The translations under genes were made by a program, and so were the position numbers. The notes beneath the pieces were generated by a model that was not told the origin of the DNA, ran no database searches, and saw nothing but the letters and a program-made list of their open reading frames with translations. From Bdellovibrio sp. (GTDB lineage: Bacteria; Bdellovibrionota; Bdellovibrionia; Bdellovibrionales; Bdellovibrionaceae): a stretch of DNA of 6,612 nucleotides. The DNA is taken from assembly GCA_019104905.1 (NCBI GenBank), contig JAHRXB010000118.1:1-6612 (forward strand), given 5' to 3'. How positions within the stretch are numbered: position 1 is the stretch's first letter; the number at the start of each line of letters is the position of its first letter. Positions 1 through 6,433 of the stretch are shown piece after piece.

Positions 1-2267
1 ACTTCTCCATTGTTAAGCCTATGCGTGCGACGTTGTAAATTCCAAACGGTTCCAGTGCAGGACTCTCCAGTCCCCACGCATCCATTGTCATCATTAGAGT
101 CTGCGGCAAGGGCTGACGATGGCGAATTATCGGTATGCCCACGACTAAACCCTCCTAAGCCCACCGCGCCGCCTGACCAATTTGAGGGCACGGCCTCAAT
201 ATTTCTCGCAATAGCCTGCCATTGGGCATTGGAGATCAAATCATACTGAGCACCCAAATCTTTGCAAACCTTCCAGGCTCCCCCTGCGGTCGCAGCAGTA
301 TCTCCTCTGGAAATGTCGACCCAAGGCAACCCCGCCGCCGCTGACGTTGCCACTCCACCGACGTTTTTCATTTCATATTTTGCAACACAAAAATCTTGCG
401 CGGCATAGCCCGTCAACTGAGGAACTCGGATATAATTGGGAGGACAATAAGGTGTCAGCCAATTTGACGACGGCGCTGACTCTCCGGTGTTACCCGCCAC
501 ATCAACAGCGCGCACCTTGAAGTAATACTGCGTATTATAAGCCAGAGACAAGCCGACAATACTTCCACCTGCAGTCAATGGACTCCAAGAGCCTATAGGA
601 GTATTATCAGACGTTCGGAAAATCCGAACTTCGTATCCACCAGCGATTCCAGCGCCTCCCGTGCCATCGCTCCCGACCCAAGAAAGAGTCGGCGTCTGAC
701 TAGCCCCAGACGGAGTGGCGCCCAAACTAAGAGATGAAAAAGTCGGTGGGCTCACGTCGGCAATCCAACCGTCACTGGTAACCACCGCGGATTCCAAACC
801 CACCATATCAACTGTCTTAAGTTGCACCTCATAAGACGTATTTGTCGCCAAATTTAAACCTGTGACCGCACTGCCCGAGGTAAAATCATGCCAATCTTTC
901 ATCACAGCACTGTCAGAAGCTCGGATGACACGAAGTTTATGTTTCAGCACTCCACTGTGGGCATCAGATCCACTGGTAAAACTAATGACGGGGCTGGCAG
1001 AGAGATCACTCTGTGCAATGCCATCACTTATTCCCGTCACTGCGGCAGGTGCGGTATTATCAAGCTTTGCCGACACATGAGTCGTGGAAACATTTCCGGC
1101 GGTATCCATCGCTTGGACATGAAGATAATAAGTCCCATTACCTGAGGCCTGAGTCGCCGTGGCTAATGAGCTATAAGGCCCCGAGGGTATTGTTGATGGG
1201 GTCGAGTCTATCACAAAACGATAAGTGCAAGTCTCATTACACCCCCAATTCCAGGTCTTGGAGGTCGTCCAGGCGTTGTCATCACCGAGGCCTGTAAATA
1301 TCGGCCCTGCCGTATCGTGAGTCCTTGTGAGATTTGCAGAAGCTGAATTTCCATTCCCCGCACTATCCTGCGCAACCCCAGCAGCAATACTTACTGTAAC
1401 CGGCCCTTGCCCCGAAGGCGTGATCGTCACCGAGTAATCATGCCCTGAACCCACCAAGCCACTGGCAGTTCCATTCGTTACTGAGATATCTTCCAAAGAA
1501 AAACCTGTGACCCCTTCGCTGAAACCGATATTTACGGAAAAATTTGACGCATTAAATGGCTCAGATACCGAGGTAGAAAGCGTCACTGAGGGAGAAACTC
1601 CGTCATGAGTGATTGCGCTAGAGATACAGGCGGTTTCATTTAAAGCCCGATCCCTGTATTTAACGAAGATGGTATTTTCTGAGTTTGCCGTCGCCAACGT
1701 CGTCGTCAAACTGTCTTTCATACTTTGCCAAGATCCGCCCCCACTGCAAGCTGAGTCTGTTGCCAAATAAAATTCACTCGCCCCTCGACTGGACAAGTTC
1801 AGCGTGACAAGCATTGCATTGGTCAACAGGGCTCCGTTATTGATTTTAATAGAGTTCTCTTGAGGAGCCAGCGTATCGACTTCAAAATCGACGGAACTGG
1901 AGGCAAGATCCGCCGCTTGCCACTCTCCACTTACCGAGCTTTTTCCAATCACACAAACTCTGTAGGCGCCGTCTGCAGAGGGAGTAAACCGAAACGGCAC
2001 TCCCCGCGAAGTTTCGGAAAGAACATCATAATTCTGACTGCTACAAGAATCTAAAGAAGAAACCAGAGTCCACTTAAAGGCCGAAAACTCGCCCGTTTCA
2101 ATCGGCAACACGGATACTTCGGAGAGGGAATTGGTGGGATTTTGCGCTGGAGAAAAATTTTGAAATCGAATGCTTGAGGACTGCGCTCGGCGAAAAACAG
2201 AAACCTCGGGCACGACATCCGTGCACGCTGTCAGCATCAGCAAAATAAGAAAGGCCAAATGCCTCAC
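1..2267 (-). CDS. Modular surface lipoprotein: Ig/FN3-like repeats plus C-terminal SUMF1 (formylglycine-generating-enzyme-like) domain, 3' end outside window
   Basis: The open frame gives 755 codons without a stop and leaves the window on the left. It starts at GTG (2265-2267), with AGGAG (2275-2279) seven bases upstream. Residues 1-15 (MRHLAFLILLMLTAC) form a short lipoprotein signal with the lipobox LTAC and Cys15. Residue +2 is Thr, which under the E. coli Lol rule points to the outer membrane. Five modules follow, each opening with a D-x-x-x-P-like junction (D131, D222, D318, D403, D504). Residues 225-317 resemble a bacterial Ig-like repeat with a GFSLEDISVTNG motif, and about 405-605 resembles two fibronectin type III units (SYEVQLKTVD, QYYFKVRAVDVAGN). 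From about 608, NYIRVP, DFCVAKYEMKN and LISNAQWQAIARN match the start of the SUMF1/FGE-sulfatase fold. Its usual WDLxGNVWEW-type core would lie beyond the edge. Catalysis cannot be judged here; a binding or adhesion role is inferred. Domain calls are from motif reading. Confidence 0.88.
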   Translation of the reverse strand, partial: MRHLAFLILLMLTACTDVVPEVSVFRRAQSSSIRFQNFSPAQNPTNSLSEVSVLPIETGEFSAFKWTLVSSLDSCSSQNYDVLSETSRGVPFRFTPSADGAYRVCVIGKSSVSGEWQAADLASSSVDFEVDTLAPQENSIKINNGALLTNAMLVTLNLSSRGASEFYLATDSACSGGGSWQSMKDSLTTTLATANSENTIFVKYRDRALNETACISSAITHDGVSPSVTLSTSVSEPFNASNFSVNIGFSEGVTGFSLEDISVTNGTASGLVGSGHDYSVTITPSGQGPVTVSIAAGVAQDSAGNGNSASANLTRTHDTAGPIFTGLGDDNAWTTSKTWNWGCNETCTYRFVIDSTPSTIPSGPYSSLATATQASGNGTYYLHVQAMDTAGNVSTTHVSAKLDNTAPAAVTGISDGIAQSDLSASPVISFTSGSDAHSGVLKHKLRVIRASDSAVMKDWHDFTSGSAVTGLNLATNTSYEVQLKTVDMVGLESAVVTSDGWIADVSPPTFSSLSLGATPSGASQTPTLSWVGSDGTGGAGIAGGYEVRIFRTSDNTPIGSWSPLTAGGSIVGLSLAYNTQYYFKVRAVDVAGNTGESAPSSNWLTPYCPPNYIRVPQLTGYAAQDFCVAKYEMKNVGGVATSAAAGLPWVDISRGDTAATAGGAWKVCKDLGAQYDLISNAQWQAIARNIEAVPSNWSGGAVGLGGFSRGHTDNSPSSALAADSNDDNGCVGTGESCTGTVWNLQRRTHRLNNGE

Positions 2268-2274
2268 TTCGAGA

Positions 2275-2279
2275 CTCCT
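2275..2279 (-). promoter_or_regulatory. Ribosome binding site that sets the GTG start of the modular lipoprotein
   Basis: On the minus strand AGGAG lies seven bases before GTG at 2267. It fixes a non-ATG start that an ATG-only search would miss. The frame immediately encodes a lipoprotein signal, which supports the choice. Confidence 0.75.
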
Positions 2280-2298
2280 GTATTCAAGCAACACTTCT

Positions 2299-2320
2299 TT
2301 TTTCGGATTAATTCGAAAAA
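2299..2320. promoter_or_regulatory. 22-bp near-perfect palindrome, probable operator in the divergent control region
   Basis: The left arm reads TTTTTCGGATT and the right arm AATTCGAAAAA. Ten of eleven base pairs match; only the G2306/T2313 pair fails. It sits 32 bp upstream of the GTG start of the modular lipoprotein. A minus-strand TAGAAT at 2320-2325 (five of six matches to TATAAT) abuts it, so the palindrome would cover the predicted transcription start, as a repressor site does. No convincing -35 box was found at the right distance. The neighbouring secreted-protein gene diverges to the right, so both could be controlled from here. The binding protein is unknown. Confidence 0.45.
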
Positions 2321-2556
2321 TTCTATAACGAATTGTTTATTAAAAGTGCATACAAGCCCGTCCCTCATCCGCTCGCAAAATAGCTCAAAACGAGACACTG
2401 CCAGACACAACACCACATGTCGTCATGTCCATCGATCATTTACGGCACTCCCCACGCGCTTAAGCTCTTCAAATCGCACTCTATTTATCTGAGGATGGAA
2501 CAAATATCGCAATGATACGAACCCGAATGCTATTTAAAACAATCAAAGGAGTCTCT

Positions 2557-2976
2557 ATGTCCCCCAAAAGTATTCTCTCTGCTCTCGTTGGAATTTTATT
2601 GATGTCTTCTGTTGCCTCCGCACAATCTTTGGTTTGCGCACTCAAAGTGCAATCCCAAGGAGTCACAAAGTGTGAAGCGGGTATCATCAGCAGCCTCAAC
2701 GGCGGAACTGCCTTCGGCGGGATTGGCGCCACCATGGCTATTCAAGCCACTAAAAAATTGAACGTTTTTAGCACTGTCGCCGTGACCGATAGTGAACATC
2801 TGGAGCAACACATTCGCATTGAGGAAAATGGATCTCGCGATCTCACGTCTTCCTCTTCGCTGTTCACCTCTATCGGTTCATTCACAGTCCTTGAAGCCAA
2901 AGGAGTGGGTGCACGTTTGCGCTGCATGCCTTTCACTGGCTCTGAAGCTGAGGTCAAGGTGTTAATCTGTCAGTAA
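2557..2976 (+). CDS. Small Sec-secreted protein of unknown function (139 aa)
   Basis: No family is recognised. The start chosen is ATG 2557, because AAAGGAG (2545-2551) lies five bases upstream and the protein then begins with a standard signal peptide. That signal has Lys4, a hydrophobic stretch at about 6-16, and likely signal-peptidase I cleavage after VASA at residue 22. An in-frame ATG at 2512 would add 15 residues without a well-placed ribosome site. The mature part (about 117 residues) is rich in Ser, Thr, Val and Gly with alternating hydrophobic positions, suggesting a beta-rich fold. It has four cysteines (C27, C39, C123, C138), two near each end, which could form disulfides in the periplasm or outside the cell. 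A strong terminator 29 bases after the stop makes it monocistronic. It diverges from the modular lipoprotein gene. The reading frame is well supported; function is unknown. Confidence 0.8.
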   Translation: MSPKSILSALVGILLMSSVASAQSLVCALKVQSQGVTKCEAGIISSLNGGTAFGGIGATMAIQATKKLNVFSTVAVTDSEHLEQHIRIEENGSRDLTSSSSLFTSIGSFTVLEAKGVGARLRCMPFTGSEAEVKVLICQ

Positions 2977-3005
2977 CACCCCTCGGGTCCCCAGGAACGA
3001 CAACC

Positions 3006-3041
3006 GCCTCAGTTTCTTCCAAACTGAGGCTTTTTATTTTT
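3006..3041 (+). terminator. Intrinsic terminator of the secreted-protein gene
   Basis: A perfect 10-bp stem, GCCTCAGTTT (3006-3015) with AAACTGAGGC (3021-3030), encloses the loop CTTCC. It is followed by the tract TTTTTATTTTT (3031-3041). It sits just after the stop at 2976 and upstream of the tRNA promoter, insulating the two units. Confidence 0.93.
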
Positions 3042-3068
3042 ACCCATAGGTCCACCTTGTCTTAGGCA

Positions 3069-3097
3069 TTGACTTGGGACCGTTCCGCCCGTAGATT
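3069..3097 (+). promoter_or_regulatory. Sigma70-type promoter of tRNA-Cys
   Basis: The -35 box TTGACT (3069-3074) matches five of six consensus bases. The -10 box TAGATT (3092-3097) matches four of six. The spacer is exactly 17 bases. Transcription would begin near 3104, about 9 bases before the mature tRNA 5' end. Confidence 0.6.
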
Positions 3098-3112
3098 ATA
3101 GATCCTCTATGG

Positions 3113-3186
3113 GGTGGTGTAGCCAAGTGGTTAGGCCGCGGTCTGCAAAACCGCTCACGCCGGTTCAATTCCGGCCGCCACCTCCA
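3113..3186 (+). tRNA. tRNA-Cys (anticodon GCA)
   Basis: The full cloverleaf can be folded by hand. The acceptor stem is GGTGGTG (3113-3119) with CGCCACC (3176-3182), containing one G-U pair. The D stem is GCC (3122-3124) with GGC (3134-3136). The anticodon stem is GCGGT (3138-3142) with ACCGC (3150-3154), and its loop CTGCAAA carries anticodon GCA at 3145-3147. The variable loop is four bases, and the T stem GCCGG (3159-3163) with CCGGC (3171-3175) closes the loop TTCAATT. The discriminator base is T3183, the known identity base for cysteinyl-tRNA synthetase. CCA is encoded at 3184-3186. The gene stands alone and converges on comM, 23 bases away. Confidence 0.97.
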
Positions 3187-3209
3187 AATTCCTTTTAAAA
3201 ATCAAATAG

Positions 3210-4676
3210 CTATCCCCCCAGTCTTTTTAGGGCTTCAAACGGAACGAACGTGATCTTAAGGGCTTTTTCGACATGGCGAGGCTCCAGTTTTTCCTCCAAC
3301 TCCAGATCCGCATAAGACCTTGCAACTCGAAGCGTCGCAAGATCCCGTCGCCTTGAGGCCAACTCTTTAGGAAAGAGCTCGTTCATATAAAAGCTGGGTA
3401 GATCCCTGATCAGCTCCTCCCACGTCCAGCGCCCCGAGGCCTTTAAAAACCGAGGATCCTTAAGAGCCAGAGATCTTCGAAAAGCGCGAGCGGATTCAAG
3501 ATCTTTGAGGATTTCCATTCCCGAGACCGACTTTCCCGTCTCTCGTTTTTGGGTAAAGAAAATCACCTGGAAGCGATCCACCAACGGCCCCGACAACCTT
3601 TCAGCATAAGACTGACACTTTCTTAAGGAGCGTCCACACACCACTTTACTTTGTGGCACCCAATCCCCGCAGGGACAAAGATTTGTTGTGGCCACCACCA
3701 AAGTCTCCGTGGGGTGCTCTTCAACAAATCGCCCTCGTCGTAAACGAATGCGGGACTCTTCCATCGGTTCACGCAAAGCCTCCTGAGCGCGAGGATGGAA
3801 CTCCAAAAGTTCATCCAAAACCAAAACACCTTTGTGCGCCCGCGACACTTCACCACGACAAAGAGGCACTCCCCCACCAATCAAACCGAGGGGCGATATG
3901 GAATGATGGGGGAGCACCAGAGGACGCCAATTTAATTTTTCATTTGAAAACCCTTTGTTGTTACGAAGAATCTCTGCCATGTCTGAGGGGGATGGTTCAT
4001 GCAGCAGAGACAATAAGGATTTTGCGAAAGTACTTTTCCCGGAACCTGAGGGGCCCGCCAATAAAAGAGAATGCTCACCCAAGGCAGTCAATCTCAAAAC
4101 CTCCGCCTGCCTTTCGGGAAACTCCAGATCTAAACCGAAAGAAGGACGCTGCAGTTCATATTGCTTTAGCACAGCGGGAACAAAATCAGGCGACGGAGAG
4201 TCGCGAAGCTCTTGAAGTGTGACTCGAGGAAAGGAGGCTTGAGAATTCGCAGACCTCCCCGTCCACACAAGGTTTTTGCTAGATTCAAAGTCTTCCACAA
4301 GATCCTCGGGCTCAAACACCTCCCCATTCAACGACAGCTCTCCGTATACCAATACAGAATCTTCTGTGGGCTTAGGAATTTGCTCACTTTCCCACAACAA
4401 TCCCAACGCCACTGCCAACTCCAACCCCCGAGAGCTTTTCTTAAGATGAGAAGGACGAAGATTGACCAAAACCTGCTGAGCTTTGGGAAACTCATAACCT
4501 TGAGAACGAATGGCGCTTTTAATACGGTGAATACTTTCTTTGATCACCTGATCGGGCAATCCTAAGAATTGAATTTGTGGAAGCCCCGGAACAAAACTCA
4601 GTTCAACTTCCACAGGAACAAGACGATCATTTTCGCGAATAAGTGATTGTATTTTCATGACCGACGATCTGAGCAA
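3210..4676 (-). CDS. comM: ComM/YifB-family AAA+ ATPase, branch-migration helicase (Mg-chelatase subunit ChlI-like)
   Basis: ComM is known in Vibrio as a hexameric helicase that drives branch migration while incoming single-stranded DNA joins the chromosome in natural transformation. It acts in the cytoplasm. The protein has 488 residues, slightly under the usual 500 or so. The N-terminal domain holds PVEVELSFVPGLP and FLGLPDQVIKES (about 21-48), then VNLRPSHLKK (71-80). The ATPase domain holds Walker A GPSGSGKS (208-215), RPxxxPHHS (251-259), Walker B VLVLDEL (284-290), sensor-1 region ATTNLCPCG (329-337) and SGPLVDR (362-368). C334, C336, C347 and C354 could bind metal. The C-terminal region ends with the conserved helical ASRRRDLATLRVARSYADL (440-458). 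Walker A differs from the common GPPGSGKT. The TTG at 4676 is the longest frame, but ATG at 4658 (MKIQSLI) aligns better with relatives; neither has a clear ribosome site. A terminator hairpin sits between this gene and xer upstream. Confidence 0.92.
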   Translation of the reverse strand: MLRSSVMKIQSLIRENDRLVPVEVELSFVPGLPQIQFLGLPDQVIKESIHRIKSAIRSQGYEFPKAQQVLVNLRPSHLKKSSRGLELAVALGLLWESEQIPKPTEDSVLVYGELSLNGEVFEPEDLVEDFESSKNLVWTGRSANSQASFPRVTLQELRDSPSPDFVPAVLKQYELQRPSFGLDLEFPERQAEVLRLTALGEHSLLLAGPSGSGKSTFAKSLLSLLHEPSPSDMAEILRNNKGFSNEKLNWRPLVLPHHSISPLGLIGGGVPLCRGEVSRAHKGVLVLDELLEFHPRAQEALREPMEESRIRLRRGRFVEEHPTETLVVATTNLCPCGDWVPQSKVVCGRSLRKCQSYAERLSGPLVDRFQVIFFTQKRETGKSVSGMEILKDLESARAFRRSLALKDPRFLKASGRWTWEELIRDLPSFYMNELFPKELASRRRDLATLRVARSYADLELEEKLEPRHVEKALKITFVPFEALKRLGG

Positions 4677-4697
4677 AAAAGATCGCGGCTTAAATTG

Positions 4698-4729
4698 AAA
4701 ACAAAGAGCCTCTCACAGAGAGGCTCTTT
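4698..4729 (-). terminator. Intrinsic terminator after the Xer recombinase gene
   Basis: A perfect 12-bp stem, AAAGAGCCTCTC (4703-4714) with GAGAGGCTCTTT (4718-4729), has a three-base loop. On the minus strand it ends in TTTGTTTT, giving a short U-tract. It begins 15 bases after the recombinase stop and ends about 45 bases before the comM ATG, so it separates xer from comM or attenuates readthrough. Confidence 0.85.
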
Positions 4730-4744
4730 CGAGGTTCGGACGAA

Positions 4745-5623
4745 TTACTTTTCTACTTCCGACATTTGTGAAAGAGGATGATGCTCTTCAATCGTGCGCG
4801 ACATGGTGTTGGTCGTCACATTGGTATAAATTTGGGTCGTTTGAATACTCGCATGTCCCAAAAGCATTTGAATGGAACGAAGATCCGCTCCACTTTCTAA
4901 AAGCGCTGTCGCACAACCGTGACGGAATCTGTGAGGATTTACCGGTTCAGCAAAGCCTGCGCGTGCCGACCATGCCGCCAACCAACGCCACACATCCACG
5001 CGTGAGGGACGATGACCTCGATCATTGATTAAGATGGAAGGAGAGTTTTCTTTTACCAAAGAAGGACGATGCTCTTTAAGATAATGAGACAGGCTTTCTG
5101 CCAATTTTTCTGTCAAAGGCACCAAACGTTCCTTACTCCCTTTTCCCAAAACTTTAATCCAACGATCCGTAGCATTAAAATCGATGATATTCAGAGAAAT
5201 CAATTCTGAAACGCGGCACCCTAAGCCATACAAAAACAACAAGGTCAGCTGATTGCGAGCTGTTTTTGCTGCATCCGCCCCTTCTGCCGCGTCAAAAAGT
5301 TGCTGGAACTCTTGAGGAGTTAAAACTTTTGGCAAACCCACCTTTACTTTCGGTGGTCGAAGCTCGCGAAGTTCGGGGCACTTCATGCCACGCGACTCAC
5401 AGAACTTAAAGTACGTGCGTAAAGAGGAGATCACTCGCGCCTGAGAGCGAGTGCCGAGTTTACTTTTCTTCATAAACTCATAAAAGCCACTGACTGATTT
5501 ATTGGTTTTGCGGTACTCGATATAGAGTTCCAGGTCGCGGCGATAAGCCATCACCGTATTCTGAGAACGTCCTCGTACATTTTGCAGTTCATCAAAGAAG
5601 TCGATCCAAAGAGGTAATTCCAT
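4745..5623 (-). CDS. XerC/XerD-type tyrosine recombinase
   Basis: This is a complete 292-residue recombinase, close to the 298-300 of E. coli XerC and XerD. Xer proteins resolve chromosome dimers at dif through strand exchange with a tyrosine nucleophile, usually with FtsK at the septum. The N-terminal core-binding domain (about 1-90) includes SQNTVMAYRRDLELY. The catalytic domain follows LPKVLTPQEF (97-106). All six active residues are present: R137 in GCRVSE, K161 in GKGSKER, H231 and R234 in HRFRH, H257 in LGHASI and Y266 in QIYTNV. The features mix XerC and XerD, so no paralogue is assigned. An in-frame TGA two codons upstream rules out longer starts. The ribosome site is a modest AGGTG (5633-5637) nine bases before the ATG. 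Size and the lack of flanking repeats or phage genes favour a housekeeping Xer over a mobile-element integrase. Confidence 0.93.
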   Translation of the reverse strand: MELPLWIDFFDELQNVRGRSQNTVMAYRRDLELYIEYRKTNKSVSGFYEFMKKSKLGTRSQARVISSLRTYFKFCESRGMKCPELRELRPPKVKVGLPKVLTPQEFQQLFDAAEGADAAKTARNQLTLLFLYGLGCRVSELISLNIIDFNATDRWIKVLGKGSKERLVPLTEKLAESLSHYLKEHRPSLVKENSPSILINDRGHRPSRVDVWRWLAAWSARAGFAEPVNPHRFRHGCATALLESGADLRSIQMLLGHASIQTTQIYTNVTTNTMSRTIEEHHPLSQMSEVEK

Positions 5624-5662
5624 ACCTCATTACACCTAGACTTTCCTCCAAGTGCAAGAATT

Positions 5663-5692
5663 ATTATGTAAACCGATTATGACCCTTGAGAA
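5663..5692 (-). promoter_or_regulatory. Candidate promoter of the Xer recombinase gene
   Basis: On the minus strand TTCTCA (5687-5692, four of six -35 matches) is 18 bases from CATAAT (5663-5668, five of six -10 matches). Transcription would start near 5656, about 33 bases before the ATG. It lies immediately after the terminator of the upstream lipoprotein gene, where a fresh promoter is needed. Confidence 0.4.
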
Positions 5693-5697
5693 CGCAC

Positions 5698-5738
5698 AAA
5701 ATAAAATAAGCTCTGAAGAAGATCCGCAGAGCTTATTT
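5698..5738 (-). terminator. Intrinsic terminator of the 203-aa lipoprotein gene
   Basis: A perfect 12-bp stem, AAATAAGCTCTG (5704-5715) with CAGAGCTTATTT (5727-5738), encloses an 11-base loop. On the minus strand it runs into TTTTATTTT. It lies 25 bases after the stop at 5763. A smaller hairpin, CCGAA (5745-5749) with TTCGG (5753-5757), sits between the stop and the terminator. Confidence 0.88.
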
Positions 5739-5762
5739 AGTCACCCGAAGACTTCGGATTTC

Positions 5763-6374
5763 TTAGTTGAAGTCACCAAAGAAAGTGGACGAGCACACAT
5801 ACCCATTCACTTTGACGATGCTCACACGAGCGTAAAGGCGTTGACCATTCTGCTCTAACACACCACCAGCCATAGTGTTAAGAGGGCCATCGATACGCAT
5901 CTCAATACCACCAGCGATCATCACAGGAACCAGCACATCTCCACCGGCCATGCCCATCTGTCCTACTGAGTAAGTTTGCACAGTATAAGTACCGGGTTGA
6001 ATGATACAGCCACTGCCCCAGTCTTGCTGAGCCTGAGTCACTGTCATCTGACCCTGGATTGCGATCGGACCTTGATAGTTACGATAGATGTTGCCAGATG
6101 CGTTAGCGACGATGCTAGTAGACTGACCGTACATCTGCATGTTCGAGAACACGACGTTGCCACTTCCGCTTTGCATTTGGAAAGTCGTTAAAAGCACCGG
6201 GCTTGAAATGGCGCCGCAGTTAGTGCAGCCATTTCCGTACACGGCTGTAGTCACTCCAGATCCGCCACCATCTTTGCTACACGCTACTAGCGATAAAACA
6301 ATTCCCAGCGCCGCGAAAGCTCGTGTGAAATACTTTGCTGGAAAACTTAAAGTCTTGTTGTTAAGTGTTTCCAT
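5763..6374 (-). CDS. Lipoprotein of unknown function (203 aa)
   Basis: No family is recognised. The ATG at 6372-6374 has AGGAG (6382-6386) seven bases upstream. The signal is long: a charged n-region (K7, K14, R18), a hydrophobic core (AFAALGIVLSLV) and lipobox LVAC with Cys32. Ser at +2 suggests outer-membrane sorting under the E. coli rule. A Gly-rich linker SKDGGGSG follows. Next come a CxxC pair (C50, C53 in GNGCTNCGA), a Gln/Met/Ser/Asn-rich stretch (66-110, with FQMQSGSG and MQMYGQ) and a beta-rich C-terminal half with GSGCIIQPGTYTV (C123), IEMRIDGP and GYVCSSTFFGDFN (C194). The four mature cysteines could form disulfides, or C50/C53 could bind metal; neither is shown. It has its own terminator and follows another gene on the same strand, 104 bases away. 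The frame and lipoprotein nature are clear; the role is not. Confidence 0.87.
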   Translation of the reverse strand: METLNNKTLSFPAKYFTRAFAALGIVLSLVACSKDGGGSGVTTAVYGNGCTNCGAISSPVLLTTFQMQSGSGNVVFSNMQMYGQSTSIVANASGNIYRNYQGPIAIQGQMTVTQAQQDWGSGCIIQPGTYTVQTYSVGQMGMAGGDVLVPVMIAGGIEMRIDGPLNTMAGGVLEQNGQRLYARVSIVKVNGYVCSSTFFGDFN

Positions 6375-6433
6375 ATTCTCTCTCCTGTTTAGTTTCCTTT
6401 AAAATTCTTCTAAAAATGTTTCGTTCTACTTCA

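Noticed and set aside
862..1297. Several overlapping plus-strand open frames in the left third
   Set aside because: They are antisense to the continuous 755-codon lipoprotein frame, which reads through the whole region with coherent Ig/FN3 modules.
2259..2492. A 77-codon plus-strand open frame in the divergent region
   Set aside because: It overlaps the lipoprotein start and ribosome site and the palindrome, and encodes a low-complexity Ser/Thr/Arg-rich sequence with no domain.
2512..2556. Upstream ATG extending the secreted protein by 15 residues
   Set aside because: It lacks a correctly spaced ribosome site, while ATG 2557 has AAAGGAG five bases upstream and gives a textbook signal peptide.
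3653..4222. A 189-codon plus-strand open frame opposite comM
   Set aside because: It lies wholly antisense to the conserved ATPase domain of comM, has no ribosome site or recognisable motif, and its composition is that of a reversed coding strand.
3113..5623. tRNA-Cys plus tyrosine recombinase as an integrated genomic island
   Set aside because: The recombinase has the size and motifs of housekeeping Xer, comM lies between them, no direct repeat of the tRNA 3' end is seen, and no phage or plasmid genes are present.
5652..5858. A 68-codon plus-strand open frame over the xer-lipoprotein gap
   Set aside because: It reads through the xer promoter region and the terminator hairpin and then runs antisense to the lipoprotein gene.
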